From Peptococcaceae bacterium BRH_c23 (lineage in GTDB: Bacteria > Bacillota_B > Desulfitobacteriia > Desulfitobacteriales > Desulfitobacteriaceae), in the NCBI GenBank assembly GCA_000961805.1, contig LADV01000180.1, positions 1 through 6,320 of the forward strand: a stretch of DNA of 6,320 bases. The letters are read 5' to 3'. Of this stretch, positions 4,096 through 6,320 are shown piece after piece. The translations under genes and the position numbers were made by a program. How positions within the stretch are numbered: the stretch's first letter is position 1; every line of letters begins with the position of its first letter. The notes under the pieces were generated by a model that ran no database searches, was not told where the DNA came from, and was given only the letters and a program-made list of their open reading frames with translations.

Positions 4096-5706
4096 TTATG
4101 TAATCGCCAAAAGTTTCTCTTCGCATTCTAAAAAAGCTTCTACCACATCCGGATCAAAATGCTGGTTCTTATCCGCTACGATTCTATTCATCGCTTCCAG
4201 ATGGGAGAGTCCTTCTTTATAGGATCTCTTAGATCGAATTGCGTCATACGCATCGCAGAGTGCGAAAACCCTTGCCTCCAAAGGAATCTCCTTACCCACA
4301 AGTCCATCGGGGTATCCTTTTCCGTTATATTTCTCGTGATGATATGCACATATATTCATCCCCATTTCGAGAAAAGACTCAGTTAAATGGTATTTTTCAA
4401 TCGTCTCTCTGAGTACATTTTGACCAGTTAGTACGTGTTTCTTCATTTCATCGAACTCTATATCTGTCAATTTGCCATTTTTCAATAAAATAGCATCGGG
4501 TATTGCTACTTTACCAATATCGTGCAATGTGGCAGCGTAATAAAGATTGTCTAAAAAGTCACGAGTAATAACCTTTTTATACCTTTTATGCGTGCTTAAT
4601 TGCCTGGCTAAGATCACGGCATAATCCCTTGATCTTTCTAAATGCTTCCCAGTCTCTGGATCACGCCCCTCTGCCAAAGTGGCAAGTGAAAAGACGATAG
4701 CCTTTTGTGTGTTAATCGTTTTATTCAAGACTGAAAAATTTGTAAAGATGCTGAACACGACTAAGCTTAGAAATAGCAGAAACAAGGCTCCGAACAGATA
4801 AATTAGTTTGCCTAAGGTAACTTTCAATAAAGGATATTGATGATATTCGGCAATAATAAACGGTTGATCAGCAAAGATCTTAACTTTGGAATAATGAATC
4901 ATTTCCAGCTCAGTAACTGGGTACCAACCAGAATTACCCGTTAAGGCATAACCAAGGTTTTTGATATTGAACGATCCAACTTTCTTGTCGAAGAAAATAT
5001 CTGCACCATCATTCGTATGAATAAACAATTGATTGTTGGGGAGTATCTCAAAAACGTTGATTAAATCAAGATCGATGAACAAGACTCCTATTTTCACCGC
5101 TCTGTCATCGAATAAAGGCAAGGCTAGTGTCATCAATACCCGCTTCCTAGTGTTGGTCCCTTCTTTTTCTGTCGCGAAATAAATTGACGAAAGCGCTATC
5201 TGTCCTTTCTCCAATGCAACAGCTTTTTCGAAAAGTTCCCTATGTATCTCACGATTACTTAAATTATTAGGCCAAGAAAGTGGCCTTTTCAATTCGCTTT
5301 CTACCTTTAACATCTCTGCACCAGACAAATTTGTAACTGTCATATGGTACGATTGTTTACCCTCCAAAAAACCCGTAAGCACTTTCTCTACTCCACTATT
5401 TTTTAGAGGTTCAAAATCTTTGGCAAAGTACGATTTTAGATCTGGTAACGCTAAAACAAAGTCTAAGTCCCGCTGAAGATCTGAAAAGTAATTGCTTATA
5501 ATCGTTTTCCCCGAACTTATTTCAGCCATGGTCTTTTGACTTCTCCATTGCGCTTCCTCTTCATAGACCTGTCTCGTCCCTAAGTATAAAGATATTCCGA
5601 AACCTACTATCAAAAGGAGGATGACTATCAGATATACCAGATTCTGGCGTATTAATTTTCTAATTAAGAATGAACCTCCTCCTGGCTGAGTAGGGATACG
5701 CTTCAT
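4096..5706 (-). CDS. Membrane sensor HD-GYP cyclic-di-GMP phosphodiesterase
   Basis: This enzyme is predicted to hydrolyse c-di-GMP in response to an external signal. Of 536 residues, a first membrane helix lies at about 22-43, an extracytoplasmic region of about 255 residues follows (Cache-like in size and place, not identifiable by eye), then a second helix at about 299-322 and the HD-GYP domain from about 335 to 530. Catalytic motifs are intact: H355 in GKHLERSRD, LHDIGK with H395 and D396, H424, HHE at 456-458, NGKGYPDGL with GYP at 464-466, and D485 in CDAYDAI. The start ATG (5706-5704) has AAAGGA 10 nt upstream. The gene heads a two-gene operon with the GGDEF cyclase, behind an extended -10 promoter and two TTCAnn boxes. 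An oddity is AGGAGGAGG inside codons 8-11. Confidence 0.95.
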   Translation of the reverse strand: MKRIPTQPGGGSFLIRKLIRQNLVYLIVILLLIVGFGISLYLGTRQVYEEEAQWRSQKTMAEISSGKTIISNYFSDLQRDLDFVLALPDLKSYFAKDFEPLKNSGVEKVLTGFLEGKQSYHMTVTNLSGAEMLKVESELKRPLSWPNNLSNREIHRELFEKAVALEKGQIALSSIYFATEKEGTNTRKRVLMTLALPLFDDRAVKIGVLFIDLDLINVFEILPNNQLFIHTNDGADIFFDKKVGSFNIKNLGYALTGNSGWYPVTELEMIHYSKVKIFADQPFIIAEYHQYPLLKVTLGKLIYLFGALFLLFLSLVVFSIFTNFSVLNKTINTQKAIVFSLATLAEGRDPETGKHLERSRDYAVILARQLSTHKRYKKVITRDFLDNLYYAATLHDIGKVAIPDAILLKNGKLTDIEFDEMKKHVLTGQNVLRETIEKYHLTESFLEMGMNICAYHHEKYNGKGYPDGLVGKEIPLEARVFALCDAYDAIRSKRSYKEGLSHLEAMNRIVADKNQHFDPDVVEAFLECEEKLLAIT

Positions 5707-5716
5707 AATTTTATTG

Positions 5717-5722
5717 TCCTTT
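5717..5722 (-). promoter_or_regulatory. Ribosome binding site of the HD-GYP gene
   Basis: AAAGGA 10 nt before the ATG at 5706. It is moderate in strength, weaker than the SD-like AGGAGGAGG (5683-5675) inside the coding region. Confidence 0.6.
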
Positions 5723-5737
5723 ACCCTTAATTTATAC

Positions 5738-5752
5738 CAATGGTTCCCATTG
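5738..5752. repeat. Short hairpin in the leader of the HD-GYP operon
   Basis: CAATGG, a 3-nt loop and CCATTG form a perfect 6-bp stem at the extreme 5' end of the predicted transcript (-10 at 5767-5762). It may stabilise the mRNA; it has no T-run and is not a terminator. Confidence 0.4.
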
Positions 5753-5761
5753 ACATAACCT

Positions 5762-5770
5762 ATTATAGCA
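5762..5770 (-). promoter_or_regulatory. Extended -10 promoter of the HD-GYP/GGDEF operon
   Basis: TGCTATAAT on the minus strand is a perfect extended -10 (TGnTATAAT). The -35 region has no TTGACA at 17 nt; instead TTCACA sits 19 nt upstream as part of a response-regulator-like box pair. This suggests a promoter that needs little -35 contact or uses an activator. Confidence 0.75.
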
Positions 5771-5786
5771 GTTATACAGCCGAAGT

Positions 5787-5803
5787 TGTGAATAAGCTAT
5801 GAA
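5787..5803 (-). promoter_or_regulatory. Two 11-bp-spaced TTCAnn boxes before the HD-GYP gene
   Basis: TTCATA (5803-5798) and TTCACA (5792-5787) on the minus strand start exactly 11 bp apart. The 11-mer ATTCACAACTT (5793-5783) is identical to that at 2648-2638 before the Met/Gln-rich gene, and both are preceded at the same distance by TTCAT. A common OmpR/PhoB-type regulator is inferred. Confidence 0.55.
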
Positions 5804-5825
5804 TTTGTCTAAAAAAATCTAATAG

Positions 5826-6047
5826 TGGTTGTTACAAAAAAGCAGGAACAGGCAAAAACAAACCCTGCAAGCGAACAAGCGTGTCACTCGTTTAGAAGTT
5901 TATACTCCTCCTAAAGCTCCCGAAAGACTTCTCGATACTGAAAAAGGATACGTCGCGAAAAAACACCCTAAAAAAGGATATAGTACTTCCTTGGTTCCAT
6001 CTGGGGTTGGATTCCAAGACTTGCTTTTAGGATGCTCTGGTGCTTAA
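5826..6047 (+). CDS. Unrecognised short ORF, possible gene fragment
   Basis: A frame open from 5826, with a possible TTG start at 5829, gives about 72 residues. It is basic at the N-terminus (KSRNRQKQ), has TPPKAPERLL and KKHPKKGY in the middle, and ends in VPSGVGFQDLLLGCSGA. There is no Shine-Dalgarno and an in-frame TAG lies just upstream (5823-5825), so it may be the tail of a disrupted gene or chance. It is the only plus-strand reading frame here that looks protein-like. Its stop shares bases with the stop of the opposing transposase-like gene. Confidence 0.3.
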   Translation, partial: WLLQKSRNRQKQTLQANKRVTRLEVYTPPKAPERLLDTEKGYVAKKHPKKGYSTSLVPSGVGFQDLLLGCSGA

Positions 6048-6319
6048 GCTGTGCGAAGAAGAACGAATTTTCGGTCATAAATAGCTTCTTCAGCAAGGCG
6101 TCGCAACTCTTGACTTCGTCCTTTAGGAACTAAGTATTCCTGGGCGTGGTGGATCATCCCCATAATTAAGCGGCTTAAATCAACGAGGCGAAGGTAGATC
6201 TCAACCCGTTTTTGCCCACGTATAGGTAACTTCTTATGGTGAAAAACGTGATCCAATAGGTTTGCTTCTAAGGCAAAGTTTAGTTCAACTTGTTTACGGA
6301 AATTCAGACAGGACCTAGC
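6044..6319 (-). CDS. C-terminal part of a transposase-like protein, partial at right edge
   Basis: The frame is open to the window edge and gives 91 residues. A TTG at 6256 could start a 70-residue version, but the frame continues upstream with sensible sequence (FRKQVELNFALEANLLDHVF) and no Shine-Dalgarno is seen, so the gene begins outside. The pattern of Arg, then VE-x-N-F-A-L-E-x-N-L-L-D and a basic, helical tail (VEIYLRLVDLSRLIMGMIHH) is what I expect of the C-terminal helix region of a DDE-type transposase. I cannot name the IS family and cannot see catalytic Asp residues. A phage or hypothetical protein remains possible. Confidence 0.5.
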   Translation of the reverse strand, partial: ARSCLNFRKQVELNFALEANLLDHVFHHKKLPIRGQKRVEIYLRLVDLSRLIMGMIHHAQEYLVPKGRSQELRRLAEEAIYDRKFVLLRTA

Positions 6320-6320
6320 C

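Noticed and set aside
4159..4386. Plus-strand ORF of 75 codons
   Set aside because: Opposite strand of the conserved HD-GYP catalytic motifs, so it is a shadow.
1..6320. CRISPR array, tRNA or rRNA genes
   Set aside because: No regularly spaced direct repeats, cloverleaf or rRNA sequence was seen on either strand.

Overview
The window reads as a low-to-moderate GC Gram-positive anaerobe chromosome. Ribosome binding sites are strong AGGAG types, the signal peptides and lipobox are Gram-positive in style, and the gene families resemble those of sulfate- or metal-respiring Clostridia such as Desulfosporosinus or Desulfitobacterium. This placement is an inference from style and cannot be proved without a search. 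Nearly all convincing genes lie on the minus strand, so the region is best read from right to left.

Right edge (about 5826-6320): the C-terminal end of a transposase-like protein enters from outside the window. It meets a short, unrecognised plus-strand ORF tail to tail, and their stop codons share bases. Then comes a two-gene cyclic-di-GMP module. It has an extended -10 promoter, a membrane-anchored HD-GYP phosphodiesterase with a large extracytoplasmic sensor region, and, 21 bp downstream, a small membrane-bound GGDEF diguanylate cyclase with an intact inhibitory site.

Middle (about 1728-3190): three metal-flavoured genes follow one another. They are a Met-rich lipoprotein built of about 13-residue repeats, a second Met- and Gln-rich exported protein, and a CopZ-like HMA metallochaperone with an extra Cys/His N-terminus. 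Two start assignments stand out. The lipoprotein most likely starts at a GTG three codons inside the longest ORF. The second Met-rich protein has a perfect signal peptide and Shine-Dalgarno sequence, but the only codon at the right place is ATA.

The most interesting regulatory signal is a set of TTCAnn hexamers spaced exactly 11 bp. Three copies lie upstream of the second Met-rich gene and two upstream of the HD-GYP gene, and the two sites share the 11-mer ATTCACAACTT. This is the layout of an OmpR/PhoB-type response-regulator operator. It would tie the Met-rich envelope protein and the c-di-GMP module into one regulon, although no response regulator is in the window.

Left part (1-1700): a LysR-type regulator is cut by the left edge and carries a perfect in-frame 15-bp tandem duplication in its interdomain linker. 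It is followed by a gene-poor stretch, a small unrecognised 67-residue protein, a decayed C-terminal relic of a NiCoT nickel/cobalt transporter with a terminator hairpin, and a short repeat patch that may be an old insertion-sequence end. The three metal genes plus the nickel-transporter relic suggest a former or present metal-handling island, with no P-type ATPase or CsoR visible.
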